From Isoetes taiwanensis (Eukaryota; Streptophyta; Lycopodiopsida; Isoetales; Isoetaceae), in the NCBI GenBank assembly GCA_021234155.1, contig JAJEKV010000056.1:5392932-5456931 (forward strand): a DNA stretch of 64,000 bases. Reading direction: 5' to 3'. The notes beneath the pieces are model-generated. The model was not told the DNA's origin, did not search any database, and worked only from the letters and a program-made list of their open reading frames with translations. The first letter of the stretch is position 1, and each line of letters starts with the position of its first letter. The translations under genes were made by a program, and so were the position numbers. Of this stretch, positions 33,285 to 45,279 are shown piece by piece.

Positions 33285-33411
33285 TATGAAATGTATGATC
33301 GGCCTCCATCTGAAAAAGAATCTTGTCTTAGTAGCACTCTCAACTTTTGTAAGATGCAAAAGCATCTAGCAAGGCATGGTATTTGGCCATTAGAAGAGCG
33401 AAATTGAAAGG
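33285..33411 (+). pseudogene. Single exon-like piece, unrecognised
   Basis: TTTCTTTACAG borders a frame reading YEMYDRPPSEKESCLSSTLN and FCKMQKHLARHGIWPLEERN, which ends in TGA just before GGTAAAAAAG. The composition is coding-like, but no neighbour could be joined to it and no family is recognised. Confidence 0.25.
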
Positions 33412-33693
33412 TAAAAAAGATTTTGGATTATCAAATTAGTAACTATTTTGTAATTTAATTTCATGTCGTTTTAAACCATCATTCATTTAAATTGGATTTA
33501 TGTCAGGATTTTGGACCATTTTGGCACTGCAACTTTTTCCCGGGTTAGTAAATTTGCATCGAGAATGTGACTTTTTTATAAAGGCACAACATGATTGCAT
33601 TAAAAATTAAAAATAGTTCACATATGCATGTCGAGTTACATATTGCCAATTCCTTCTCGAGAAGTGACCCTAGAGATATCATAGCTTTCTTCC

Positions 33694-35460
33694 TCACTTC
33701 CCACGTATTGTAACCCTAGCAGTCTTGCCTGGGATGACCTTTGGGGTCCATGAAAACAAAATAGTATCTAACTCAACCCAATCATCCCCTTCAATAGGGT
33801 TTCTCTTCCATCTCTTTGTCCAACAGTCTCTATACCTTTCTTCCTCTGCCACTTGCATTTAAGCGGTGCCTTGGACACCACCACTCCACCACGAACTTTG
33901 TTCACATTGTGGTCACCTACTTCTTTGCAAACCTCTCGAGATGGTGTAACCCATCCACAGGGGTATATCTCTTTTGCGCTCACGGTACTATAAGTGCAAA
34001 TTGATGGCAAAGCAAGTCATCTTTGGGATCATAATCCTCCAGCCCAGAGATATTTAGGCCTTCCTTTCCTAGGACCAACATCGTGTTTTTCAAAGATTTG
34101 GAGGAGCCATGGACTTGCGAATACTACTAACCACATCATCGGCTTCCTCGGGTGTTATCAAGTCTCTCCACCTAGTCTTAGGTAGCCATCCATCTTTGAG
34201 TTCATCGAGGAGGATGTGTCTACTTGTCCCAATAATCCATATACACGTGTCCAATAATCTATCAATGCAAGGTTGATATCATGGGGTTATTTTTCCAATA
34301 CTTGATGTATTCGGAAATGCCATCCAATGTGCTTTGCAATGAATCCACCTACGGAAAAGGCTTAAGAGCTTTTGGTTGACCCCTTGGAATCTTAGGTTTA
34401 CCATTTTTCATCTTCGTGCCATATAGGTACTCCCTCATCGGCCTCCATTTACCATCGAAGGTCTCATCTTCCATTGCATGATTGGCTTATTTCCCATGAC
34501 CGAGAAAGTGTCTTTGAAGAGGTCTAGATTGACCTTCCATATCAAGAGCATAACCTTCGATAAAATTCTTCCAATCAGGCACCTCTTGTATGATCAACCC
34601 TATAGGAGAAGGTGAAATGCATTCACTAAGAACTTCCATTAGTCTAGGAAGATTGGTCACGGTTTGAGATTTCAACTGCACTATACTTCCCAAACAATGC
34701 ATCCACATCCTCATGAATATGTCGGGCATTAAGAACCCTAAATTCACTCTTTCAAAGACACCCACGGTACTGTTAAATAAGATAGAAATGAGAACATATA
34801 CTGTTTTTATTACGTCCAAAGACAATTGTCAAGTTGGAGGAGGAACCTTGGTGGTAGATCTCGAGGTTGGGGGCGTGAACTTGAGGCTCCAACATGTTGA
34901 CTTCCTAAACCTTGCCTTAGTAAACTTTCTCTAAATTATTAGGCTTTCTATCCAACAATGCTTTGAAGAGTGGTTGGCTACCACCTCCGGGGGTTGTGGA
35001 GGTCACCGAGAATAACCACTCTCATAGTTCCTCAAGCACCTCATCACACTTCCAATATGAAAATCGGGACCATCACTCCACAATTCCAAACTAAAATGGC
35101 CATAATAAATTGGTACCCGAGCCATGCACTATTGCACTGTCGAGAGACTTGCAAAGGATAAGCTCTATTGATTTGCTTGGGTATGTAACTATCTTGGCAT
35201 GGCAAACAAGTCTTGATTGATCCATCTTGTCATGTATAATACAAACATAGTTATTGGGTTCCAAACATGATAATGTTCTCCACATCCAATAAGTGGATCT
35301 ACATGATAGTTGGTCTGTCATGTGATCTTTCATTTGCTCCCTTATCTTAGCCCTTTGGCTTGGTTGCTTGGTCTTATCAAGAATCTCTTTCAACTTAGCA
35401 CACAAGTTGCACTTTGCAAAGTTGTTCGAAGTGTCTATAGTGACATGCTTGAAGTGCTTG
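33694..35460 (-). pseudogene. DUF7869-like transposase-type protein, decayed copy 2
   Basis: This is the same family as the copy at 19,250-21,484, on the same strand and more damaged. In order: TSNNFAKCNLCAKLKEILDK, IIHDKMDQSRL, the remains of the core (FERVNLGFLM, then a shifted GHIHEDVDALFG-like part), IIQEVPDWKNFIEGY, and a C-terminal part with RYRDCWTKRWKRNPIEGDDW and SWTPKVIPGKT. The N-terminal region found in copy 1 (AWQ...FYRW) is not visible. Copy 2 keeps the Cys pair (CNLC) and the MDQ motif. The core LDN region is disrupted by at least two frameshifts near 34,700-34,830. The two copies differ enough to be separate old insertions. Confidence 0.7.
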
Positions 35461-35474
35461 CTCCATAGTTTCTA

Positions 35475-35517
35475 GAGCCTAGTTGCACTCAACCAACACA
35501 ATGCAACAACATGCTGA
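35475..35517 (+). repeat. 45-bp repeat, copy 1
   Basis: TAGAGCCTAGTTGCACTCAA and the following CCAACACAATGCAACAACAT recur at 36,246-36,290, almost identical. The recurrence frames the stretch that carries the TATA-bearing repeat, so it may mark an insertion or duplication border. Confidence 0.8.
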
Positions 35518-35683
35518 ATGAATGAGCCATGTGGCCCTCCCCTTTGTTTCCAAAATAGCAGTACAACAATATTTCACTTCTAATAATCCCTCATGCACAC
35601 CGACCTTTTTGGGTATACAAAAGCATCAAAGTACCACAAAGGATCCAAAACTCAAATAAGTTCATAGAGATTCATAGGCCTCA

Positions 35684-36055
35684 TTAAGCTAATGTCCAAC
35701 ACGACCCCAACATGTCAAGATTCTTGCAAAACTTCGCAAAGGACATCTCCACATCCATCTTGAGTAGATCTGCCAAAAGGAACAAAGAAACACACAGTAC
35801 GAGGACCCAATCTTGGCACAAAGGCTGCCACATCTTTGGCATCTGAGGGCCTACCACCATGGTATAAGGGCCCTCGACATCGACCCCACTTAAACCCCAA
35901 CATTCAAGACATAAGAGTTGCCCCAACAACAATGCTTGGCATGAGAGCCTCCAACCCATTGTACAAGATAACCTCGCCAAGATCAAGAAGTCGAACAAGG
36001 AGCCAATCAACATAAAAACTAAGACATTGACTATAAGAATACTACAATCACGCAA
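35684..36055 (-). CDS. Unrecognised 123-codon ORF
   Basis: An open frame rich in Leu, Cys and Met (VFMLIGSLFDFLILARLSCT), overlapped by another frame on the same strand. It shows no family motif. It lies between the two 45-bp repeat copies. The high Leu/Cys content may only reflect composition, so coding is doubtful. Confidence 0.2.
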   Translation of the reverse strand: MRDCSILIVNVLVFMLIGSLFDFLILARLSCTMGWRLSCQALLLGQLLCLECWGLSGVDVEGPYTMVVGPQMPKMWQPLCQDWVLVLCVSLFLLADLLKMDVEMSFAKFCKNLDMLGSCWTLA

Positions 36056-36240
36056 GGTTGTAGCGGGGCTAAAACTAAAAAGGGGGAGGGGGGGGGGGCA
36101 TGCGACTACAAGGGGGGGCTCAAAGGCGGTGATGAAGATGGGAGGAATGCAACAAGTCTATAAATACTCCAAGGGGACTCTCACAACTAGCCTCAAGAAG
36201 CGGATTTATCGCTAATCTCAAAAGCAGCGGATAAATCGCA
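36047..36240 (+). repeat. ~150-190 bp TATA-bearing repeat, copy 1
   Basis: It holds GGCATGCGACTACAAGG, GATGAAGATGGGAGGAATGC, AACAAGTCTATAAATACTCC and AAGGGGACTCTCACAACTAG, and ends GGATAAATCGCAC. It matches 41,932-42,140 in order. The TATAAATA box and the ending in CA suggest the 3' part of an LTR. A G-rich run (about 36,081-36,098) lies at its left side. Confidence 0.75.
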
Positions 36241-36289
36241 CTTCTAGAAGCCTAGTTGCACTCAACCAACACAATGCAACAACATGCTA

Positions 36290-37960
36290 AGAGGCTGAGA
36301 AAGACAAGAAACTAAAAGTCTAAACTATCATAAGCTTAGCACTCAAAACATTACCGAAAAGAACCAATCCTAGAGCATCTCACAAAAATGAAATAAAAGC
36401 GCCAAGGAAGGAACATCAAGCGAGAAAAGACCATGGCCTTGAGGGGACGACTCACTAAAAAATAACATCAGCGGGCCTTAGAAAAATCAAACTATAGCTC
36501 CATCAGCGGGGTGGGGACTCCGTGTCCAAACCACCACACCTCCATCGCAATTCAAAGCTTAAACACAACATACTCACTCACTAAGAAAAAAATAGTACAA
36601 CATATTCACTTTCGCTAAGAAAAAATAGTGGACCTAAACAAAGGCTCCATCAAACCAACCAAGCTACTAATATGAACTATCCTAAGCTTAATAACTCAAC
36701 ATACCACTCCCACTCAATTACAATGAATGCGGGGACTAGAAGACACAACAAAATGTTATGACCTATATAGCGCTACAAAAATAAATGAAGGCATGTGACT
36801 ACTACAAAACAAGGCTCAAAAGGACAACTAATTTTGAAAGATCTTGCATACCACCGCATATCGGCACAAGGATCAACCAAAGCGGTGTCCTTCAAAATCC
36901 CACGCAACACGTGAACACCACTCAAAGTTGACAAGTATATACCAATCAACTCCATAGAAAAATAGACAATTATCAGCTCCATAAGTAGCTGAAGAGCTTC
37001 AAAATCGAAGTATCATAGCACCAATTTTGAGCCCAAAATACTATGAGCATTGAAAGGCACTAGAAGTCACAGGGAGTCTCCTAACTTCTACTCCCCTAAA
37101 CCAAGTAGGCAATAAAGCAAGAGCCATTCCCCACCTAGCCAAAGGTCATTTTCACCTCTCAACAAAGAACATGGACAAAATAAAATCTCTAACCCTCATG
37201 AAACCGCACAAAGTAAACATGTGCATACAAGACCTAAACCTAAGGAGAGGAATTTAAGGTTGCAAAGATATTTCGAAAACCACAAGAGGTGAAAATACAA
37301 ACAAATAAACCCATGAACTGACGAGACTTGGAAAAAGAAAAAGTGGACATTAACAAAATGAACTCTAAATGAACTCTAATAGACTACTTGCGAGACATCA
37401 AAAAAAAGGGGCACGCCATTCTCTAAAAGCTTCTGTTCTTAAAGTCTTGCCAAGCAACTCTTTAACATCTTGCCAAACAACGCAAAATTCTCATTCCACT
37501 TAATATTCTATATTGCTTGCCAAACAATAAAATGAGAAAATGACATTTCTTAGCACTTTGGAGCCTCCTAGGACTTCATCTCTTGTACCCTCTCTTTTCC
37601 ATACATAATGGAACTAAAGAGACAATAGCATCGATCGAGCCATCGGATCGTTATTGAGGAGGGACGGCAGCTATATATGTGCTTTCGCCCTTCTTGTGGC
37701 TTCGTTATCGGCGTCTTCTCGGCTGACCTCTCTTTCCTTGTCCGTTGCTTCCCACCCTACCGCCCCTTATATGTTATTTTGAGTTCATCTATTGTTTTGT
37801 TAGGTTTGACCATCGTGTGTGGCATATTTCTTTTTACATGATTGTTCTCCACCCGTGGGGTGATCTTTACATTCTCCATCCTATTGGGTGCTACTCTCTT
37901 TTTACGCTACATGTTTGATTCTCTCATGTATGTTAGCTTTTCTCTCACCATTCACGGGTG
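36290..37960. other. No recognisable gene
   Basis: A-rich, low-complexity intergenic sequence. One - frame (36,773-36,982) is unrecognised. No element ends or RNA genes were recognised. Confidence 0.4.
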
Positions 37961-37997
37961 TTTTTAGGGGTTCTTTGTGTTGCTTCGAGGATTACGC

Positions 37998-38152
37998 CGT
38001 CTTCGGGGGTCTAGCGTATTTGTGTTAGCCATCAACCCACATCCGGTTCTCCGGGCAACACATTCCACGAATTTTGCCCGTCTTTTTGGGGGTCCTGCTA
38101 TATTTGTGTTCGCCATCAACCCATCTCCGCCGGTTCTCGGGCAACACATTCA
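37998..38152 (+). repeat. Tandem duplication, about 88 bp
   Basis: GGGGGTC...TATTTGTGTTNGCCATCAACCC, then CCGGTTCT and CGGGCAACACATTC, occurs at 37,998 and 38,088. The surrounding + frame (37,977-38,441, 154 codons) runs through both copies (AINPHPVL, AINPSPPVL) but gives no known family. Confidence 0.85.
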
Positions 38153-38492
38153 AGGTTTTTGGCGACCATTTCTCATTAGGGTTTTCCTCGAAAACCCGAA
38201 AGGCGGTTTTTTATCCGATGAGAAGTTGTCGCCATTATCCTTTTATTTTGCACTGTGCACATTTCTTTTACGGGGTAGTCGATATTGTTCCTATGGTCGG
38301 CTACCCCTCTCTATTCTTCAAAACATTGTATCTTTGCTCTTTGTGATGAATGACAAGCCTATCTATAAAGAGACAATCTTGTTGTGGTTGCTACACCGAA
38401 ATGAATCATTAATGAACCTGATGAAGCTCAAGCTGGAATAAAAAAGTCCAAACCATGCTAGCATATATGGTAAGGCGTTCTTGACGAGAAAA

Positions 38493-38556
38493 ATGTGAAA
38501 ACAGACCACACTCTAAACTAATGCCTGTAAACAGTCCACACTCTAAACTAATGCCT
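38493..38556 (+). repeat. Tandem duplication, about 31 bp
   Basis: CCACACTCTAAACTAATGCC, then TGTA, occurs twice in a row at 38,505 and 38,536. Confidence 0.9.
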
Positions 38557-38869
38557 GTAGGCTGGTACATGACAAGTAAGAGACTAAAAGCGACACAACA
38601 AAGTAGGAAAGGACAAACTAAGGTACAAAAAACAAAGAGCAAAAAGGACACTGTTACAAAATCACAAGGCAGTTACCACAACTCATGCCAGCCACACCTC
38701 GTGCCAGAGTTGGGAGTACAAGCTGAAAATACTCCTTCCTCTTAAATAGAAAGACTGTAAACCCAAATGAGTGTAAATAATAGGGGCCCTACAAAACTAG
38801 CATCCAAGCACTACTAGAAAGTTCTAGAAAACAATAAGCAATGACATGCTTTGGCGGGGCTCTATGCTA

Positions 38870-38940
38870 GCATCTAATGAGAGAAGTTCCGACATCTAAT
38901 GAGAGAAGTTTCGTGCATCTAACAAGAGAAATTCAAAATG
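38870..38940 (+). repeat. Three short tandem units, about 23 bp
   Basis: GCATCTAATGAGAGAAGTTC is followed by ACATCTAATGAGAGAAGTTT and GCATCTAACAAGAGAAATTC. Confidence 0.85.
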
Positions 38941-39999
38941 AAATAATAGGGACAGGCTCCGCGAGATCAACATGGGGAAGCGAGGCAAAAAGCGGACCCT
39001 ACCACTAAAAGCGGCATTGCAGTTTGGAATTTAAAGAGAACAAAGTGCACTAGCTACAAAACTAAGATGAAGCCCGCGACAAGAAAAGTCACGCAACTTC
39101 AAGCGTTTCCCTAAGCATTTGTATTTTAATACAATTGTAGCTCTTCCCAAGCATATGAAAACGAAATGGCGGATCAAAAAGAGGACTATCCTTGAGCCCA
39201 ATCCAGAGTTTGGACTGTGCTTACTACTTCTTGCAAATGTACCCGGGATAAGCGTAACTACTCTTTGCGGGGAGTTGCAACAACACCACCCACGAAGCGC
39301 AAGAGGGATAATGTAACCTTTGCCAAGTTAACTCCGGAACATACACGCAACAAGAACTATCAAGGCAGACTAACATGTGAGATGGTTAAAAGTCTTGAAC
39401 ATATAATTGGCTAAAGATGGGACACATAAAGCTAGGAAACACGTTGGATCTTGCATATGGCATATAGATGTTGCCACTTAAAATGGAGTGTGACTAGAAG
39501 TATTGCCACAAAAATGGAGTGTAACAAGAAGTGCATATGCTCCAACTAAGCAAATTAACCCAAAAGATGTCTGACCACCAAACCATCTGCAAAAACTTGA
39601 AGCGAAATCACATTGCAACAAAAAGGCTAAATGTTTAGAAAACCTTGAGACAACTGGCGAGCATGTGAATTAAATATAACATATCTTGAACACGAAAAGT
39701 TGAAGATAATTTATGCGTATTAAGAAAATAGAATCTAAACTATCTCTTTGCATAACCCTTTTGCATCACCAAAGGAGCTGAACGAAATAGTACATCAAAT
39801 TGCGAATAGTAGTCTGAACCAATAACATAAGCATCCAAAGCGGAGACTCCATAAAATTGCAAATGCATACCTTGCTCAAAATGTTTCTATCTCCACATCA
39901 AATGCCAACCTTCAACACCGGTGATTGCATCTCATATATGAGAAATGTGCAGTCGAACTCCATGCCTATCAAAAAGAAGAATGGATAAGCCACCATTTG

Positions 40000-41510
40000 G
40001 AAAGCCAAGGCTTACCAAGCTAAGATTGCCCATAGCCTCACAGGATACAGCTCGATATTAGCCATAGCTACACCTCTCCTTAAATAACAGAGGCGTAAGG
40101 ATTAAGAAAGCATGAACTCACTACTATAACCCGGAGATGTGAGAATTAAGAAAGCATGGGCTCACTACGTTAGCAAAAAAGCAAAGGGCTACAAGGCTGC
40201 ACTAGGAGGTTAAAAGAAGGATGTTCCCTAGAGTTCATAGGCATTTGACTTGCTTGTTGCACCATGCCTAGTAAATCATGATTGTGATGTCAAATGCAAT
40301 TAATTAACAGTCAAGGTCATAAAAAACTTCAAAAAGCGGGGAGACAAACCAGTTGAGTCTATGTCTATAAGCAACCCGGACAAACTATAAGCCTAGAAGC
40401 GATCTGTCAAGACTTACATATTATTGCCTTGAGAAAAGGCCCGACAAATCATCACACCTAGAACATCTATAGGCTTCATACATGGTATGCAAAAGCAGAA
40501 TGCATAAGAACAAAGCGTAGATCAATTGCATCCCTAACGTGAAATTTGTGATATCTCATTGATATCCCCCTTTGCAAAAACTCACCCGGGTTGTAGAACA
40601 TTGTTCGTGATCTGAGGAAACCACGACTAGACTCGAGTTACAAAAGAGCAAACTCAAATGACATTCTGGCTAGGCTTGTGCATATTCAAATTGGGCATAG
40701 TTCAAAACTGGGCAAGTCAAAACTCAAACAAAAATTGATCATACGGTCCTAGAAAGCGAAGGCTACCAAGCTGAAATTATCCGTAGCTACACCTCCCCTT
40801 AGATACCCAAAGGCGTAAGATTTAAGAAAGAAGATGAGCTTATTCTTGTAGCAAAAAAGTAAGAGGCTACAAAGCTGCATTATGAGGTCTAGAAGAATGT
40901 TTCTGCAAAGGGCATAGCGATAGGCTAACGGTTACATCGCGCTGGTAAATCACGATCGTAATGTTGAATGCAACTAAGCTGAAATAACTATGGAAAGATC
41001 TATTAAATGCAACTCACATGACTAGACTGGGTCCTCAAAGACCCTTAGAAGACAAGGTCATAGAAAACTTCAAAGAGTTGGCACAAGCCCGATTTGAATC
41101 CACGTCTACATGCAACCCGGCAACAAGTTGGCGACAACATACTAACCTAGATATGAAATTAACTAGAAGTCGAGGCGGTCTATCAAGACTTACCTGCGGC
41201 ACCCATAAAACATCGCGAGAAATTCACCACAGGGCTTCAAGGCATGGGATACCGGATGGGACACATAAGAACAAAAACTTCAGTTAATTATACAACAAAT
41301 AGCTTGAAATTTCAGTTTTCCCTCGAATATCAGCACCAAAAACTAAACATAAGAACAAGCGTAGATCAATGCATCACAAGCGGCTTGAAAAGTTGTGTTT
41401 TCCATCAAATATCACCACTTTGCAAAAGCCCATTTCGGTGTAGAGTATAGTTTGCTACAGAGATAATTACAAGCAGGCAAACTCAAATGACAATATGTCA
41501 AGCTCGGTAT
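40000..41510 (+). repeat. Two diverged ~0.75-0.85 kb tandem copies
   Basis: Landmarks of 40,000-40,680 recur in the same order in 40,750-41,510: ATAGCTACACCTCTCCTTA / GTAGCTACACCTCCCCTTA; GCAAAAAAGCAAAGGGCTAC / GCAAAAAAGTAAGAGGCTAC; CAAGGTCATA then AACTTCAAA; GCAACCCGG; TCAAGACTTAC; AAGAACAAAGCGTAGATCAA / AAGAACAAGCGTAGATCAAT; and GCAAACTCAAATGACA. Divergence is high. This explains most of the tract and argues against the short open frames in it. Confidence 0.75.
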
Positions 41511-41931
41511 AATCCATCTTGGCGAGAAATAGAGAGAACGACGAAAATCCAAAGATTACCTCTAGGTGAAATTACCTCATTTTGAGATTGAGCATATTGA
41601 ACTCCATGCCTTGGTGATGATGGGGCGTGAGGAGGATCCCACAAAAGCGAGAACGATTCTGAACCCAAATCGAAATTCCATAACCCTAAGTCACGAAGCC
41701 GTTGTTCATGTTCATCTACGATCGAGACAAGAAGCAAGGTCACCCGACCATGGCGTCCTCAGAAATACTTGAGCTCAACTCTTTTTGTGGAAAGCAACTG
41801 CGGTGCTTTTGGATAAAAAATAAGCAAGTGAAAAGAGAATGGCAAGCGAATGGGATATAGGCAATCATCCTCGAGGAGGAATTAAAACTTGCAAATTTTA
41901 CTAGCATGCATGAAAGCCCAAGAATTGGCGG

Positions 41932-42140
41932 CAATCATGCAACCAGGCGACTCGAGCGCAATTGCCACAAATGGCGGAGGAGACTCTCAAGGCGGCATGC
42001 GACTACAAAGGAGGAGGCTCAAAGGCGGCTGATGAAGATGGGAGGAATGCAACAAGTCTATAAATACTCAAGGGGACTCTCACAACTAGCCTCAAAAGCG
42101 GTTTATCGCTGCTAATCTCAAAAGCAGGATAAATCGCACC
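41932..42140 (+). repeat. ~150-190 bp TATA-bearing repeat, copy 2
   Basis: Second copy of the repeat at 36,047-36,240, with TCTATAAATACTCAAGGGG and GGATAAATCGCACC. The sequence after it differs from copy 1, so if these are LTR 3' parts they could belong to one ~6 kb element or to two separate ones. Confidence 0.75.
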
Positions 42141-42199
42141 CCTCACTGGCTGGGTTGAGATATTGCGAGGTACCTCGAAGCAAAGCATTCACTTCCTCA

Positions 42200-42560
42200 A
42201 CATGCTCTTCTAGGTACAATGGGATGGCAATCTCTTCTCGACAACTATTTTTTTCCTGTTGATCTTTCCTACTTTTATGTGGCATATTCTCGACATTGAA
42301 TTCAACATATTTTTCAAAACCTCCCTAGTAGCGGGATCCTAGAAGTTGGCCTCAACATGCCATTATTTCCATGTAATGCAATTTTACTCCCCTTTGCATG
42401 ACTTGCTTGCCAATTTTGCCAAGATGAAATTGGAATGCCATGAATATGTATCCATGCAACTTTACATATCCATGTCCCTAGCGGTGGGTATTTTTTATTT
42501 TTTTTTTCTTTGGAAATTTTTCATCTTGAAGTGCAAGCTCATGAATGGAGTACATGTAAG
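42200..42560 (-). pseudogene. Short retroelement-like fragment, doubtful
   Basis: On the - strand there is a coding-like piece, LGTWICKVAWIHIHGIPISS, followed by WQNWQASHAKG. Its pattern loosely recalls the W...G.P...W region of DUF4283-type gag-like proteins in plant LINEs. The match is short, stops flank it, and I would not rely on it. Confidence 0.2.
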
Positions 42561-42699
42561 TCCTCCTCTCATCACAAGTATACTCTTGGAAGGTGGCTCT
42601 TGCTTCCACCAATTCATCAATTTCAAACTTAGAACACAATTAGCCCAACAACATTCCATTCCCTTACCTTAGTGAGGAGGAGCTTCACGTGAACAATCA

Positions 42700-44180
42700 C
42701 TACTTGACTTGGACCTCTTGCTAGGATAATGTTTCACCCAGCAGGTGTGCCCTCTTCTCACGAAAATGTGGTCTGGCAGCTATTGGAGGTGCATTAAAGA
42801 ATGGAGTGTCATCCACAACCTCGGCTCTGGTAAAGGAATTCTCCTATAAACTCAATGCGGGCTATAGGCCATGGCATGATGCATGGAACCTCAATTGTTT
42901 AATACAAGCGATTGCAATCTGGTGATTTGATCCTTTTTTTCCTTCCATTTTTCCTCTAAACTTGTTATGGCCACACCCACTTTATCCTCTCTAACCTTTC
43001 ATCATTGGTGACTGGATAGGATCGGCTAGTATGATAGTTCCTTCACCTACTAGCTCCTTATTGCATTGGTGCTTGGTTTCACCTTCTTATTCTTCCAATC
43101 CAACCTCTTTGTAGAGGATAATTTGCTTAGTAGTCTCAGCCTCAACACCCTTTGGGTGGTCCACAGCATTGACCTACAAGAACAATGTTTACAATGGGGT
43201 AACAATGTGATAAGAACATGTGGTAACAATGTTGAAACATGTTGGGGGGGATAGGTATTACATTTTACCCTTTTTAGGATCCACACGCTTCACCTATATA
43301 AAAGTGAAATGTCTTAATATTAGTTGAAAAAAGGACAAAGTAATTTTAAGAACCGATTAAAAGGAACTTTAAAATACAAAAAAAACCATTAAATGGACAA
43401 ATATATGTTGTAAGTGCAGCCAAAAATAGGTTGTAAGTATAGCTTAGGTGTAGGTAATTATTGCAAAATTAATGGTAACATAGGGTGTATGCTAGTAGTA
43501 CTAATGAGGTAAGTATAGATTAAGTAAAATCTAGATAGGCCAAAGTTGGTTGTAAGTATGGCTGAGGTCTAGGTAATTATACAAAATTAATGAAAACATA
43601 GGTTTTAAGTATAGGTGACATGTGGGTAATTCTATAGAGCATTGATGATAACCTAGGAAAGTAATTAATTCAATAGAAGTAATGATAGCTAATTAGGTAT
43701 ATGATATAAATCTTGTATGATGTGATGGAATCATAATTACAAGCTAGCCTATTAGAAACCTTGCATGCAACTACTCTATATCTTGCATGAAACCCTCCAT
43801 TCTTTCAACCGCCAATCCTTTCTTCCTTCTAAGCCTTCATTGATTTCTAAGCCTTCTACCATGGTGAGCCATCTTTGCTTGGAGCCTCGTCCTCTATCCA
43901 TGGGACTAGCCTCAGCCCGAAGAGGCGAATCAAAAATTGATAAATAAATCCATTCCCCCCTCCCCGGATGCGATGTGGCCTTCCGCACCGGTCACGGATA
44001 ATTGCGAGGAGTTATTTATTGAGGGGCAAGCAGCGGGAAAAGATTATTTGAGCACCAGCACCGGCAGCCTGAGTCCCCCCATACTCCCCTTGATTCGGAT
44101 GAGGAGATGGAGAAGCGAGCTTGAAAAAAGAAGAAGAAATGGAGGAAGCGGATGAAGAATGGCGGGGAAGAATTAGAAGA
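42700..44180. other. No recognisable gene
   Basis: AT-rich sequence with small repeated words around 43,390-43,650 (TAGGTTGTAAGTATAG-like words and TAGGTAATTAT). A + frame at 43,937-44,155 and its neighbours give a basic, Arg-rich product of no known family. Confidence 0.35.
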
Positions 44181-44320
44181 AGAAAAAAGCGGTGATTATG
44201 CCCTCTCCTCCTCGAAGATGAAGAGAATCTTGCTTAGAAGACATCCTTGGAGATGGCGGAAAGCTCGAGGAAGAAGAAGAGGAGGAGGAAGAAGAAGGAG
44301 GAGGTAGAGGGCTGAATTTT
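44180..44320 (+). repeat. Purine-rich GAA/GGA tract
   Basis: Long runs of AGAAGAAGA and GAGGAGGAAGA on the + strand. The - strand frame here reads as poly-Ser/Pro because of this composition. Confidence 0.8.
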
Positions 44321-44450
44321 TTTTTGTTTTTGTTATTTAGTTTTATTTGGAAAAGCGCTGGGCATCTCAAAAAGGCCTCCTTAATTATGAATGGAGCTAG
44401 GCATCTCCTTAAAGCTGCCTAGAGCTTCTGTAATTTTGTAACACGAGTGG

Positions 44451-44705
44451 GCAACTCTAATAAAAGGCCTTATGTAAAATTTTTCAATGGCAATACAAAG
44501 GATTTCTTGGTGAAATATGTTTCTTTAGTTTCTACTCTAACTTGAAAGCGAGAGCGTAATTTGCAGAAGGCATTTTGGTTGCAGCAACTCTAATAAAAGG
44601 CCTTATGTAAAATTTTCAATGGCAATACAAGGATTTAATGGCAATATGTTTCTTTAGTGTCAACTCTAACTTGAAAGCATAAGCGTAATTTCTTGAAGAA
44701 GTTGT
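44451..44705 (+). repeat. Tandem duplication, 133 bp period
   Basis: GCAACTCTAATAAAAGGCCT starts at 44,451 and at 44,584. The copies share TTATGTAAAATTTT, CAATGGCAATACAA, ATATGTTTCTTTAGT and CTCTAACTTGAAAGC, with small losses in the second. Confidence 0.9.
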
Positions 44706-44767
44706 TTTGAATTACGGCTCTTTCATTCTTAATTGTGAGAGCTGAAGTGAGATCCACGCCCGGTAGC

Positions 44768-44908
44768 GAATATGTTTGTGTGCAAAATGTTTAAATTGTC
44801 AAGCGGTCAATACGCTGGCGTGGATTGCATCTGATAATTAGCTTTATGCAGTTCCGCCCGGCGTGTATTGGACATTACAATGTAAACATTTTGCACACAA
44901 ACATATAT
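44768..44908. repeat. Inverted repeat with perfect 24-bp arms
   Basis: The arms at 44,770-44,793 and 44,883-44,906 are perfectly complementary over 24 bp (left arm core GTTTGTGTGCAAAATG). Imperfect pairing continues inward (GTCAATACGCTGGCG against CGCCCGGCGTGTATTG), leaving a loop of about 40 nt. It could be a small MITE-like element or a source of hairpin RNA. The loop word GGCGTGGATTGCATCTGATA recurs at 45,009. Confidence 0.8.
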
Positions 44909-45279
44909 GGCGCTGGCGTGATTTCCTTGACTCTCTCAAATTTAAAATTACGATCTGACTTGTGAAGAAATTCTGATCTTTGCTTTAAATTACAATCAGG
45001 ATACGCATGGCGTGGATTGCATCTGATAACTAGCTTTTCGTAGCTTAATATTTCTTCTCACAAAGACACGCTAATTTTTTAATGCATTAAATGAGTTTAC
45101 AATTCATAAGACTTACGCTAATGCAGTCTTTGCATTTAAATTACAAATGAATGGTATTAAGCTCATGGCGAAATCACTAATTTGTTTTTTCTCTCTAACT
45201 TACTGATTTATGAATTCCTTTGGTGGCGTATTCAATGAACATACGCTGGCGGCGTATTCAAGCTGAAGTTCCTCTGTGC

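Noticed and set aside
44173-44370. Ser/Pro-rich - strand ORF
   Set aside because: It is a reading of a GAA/GGA low-complexity tract.
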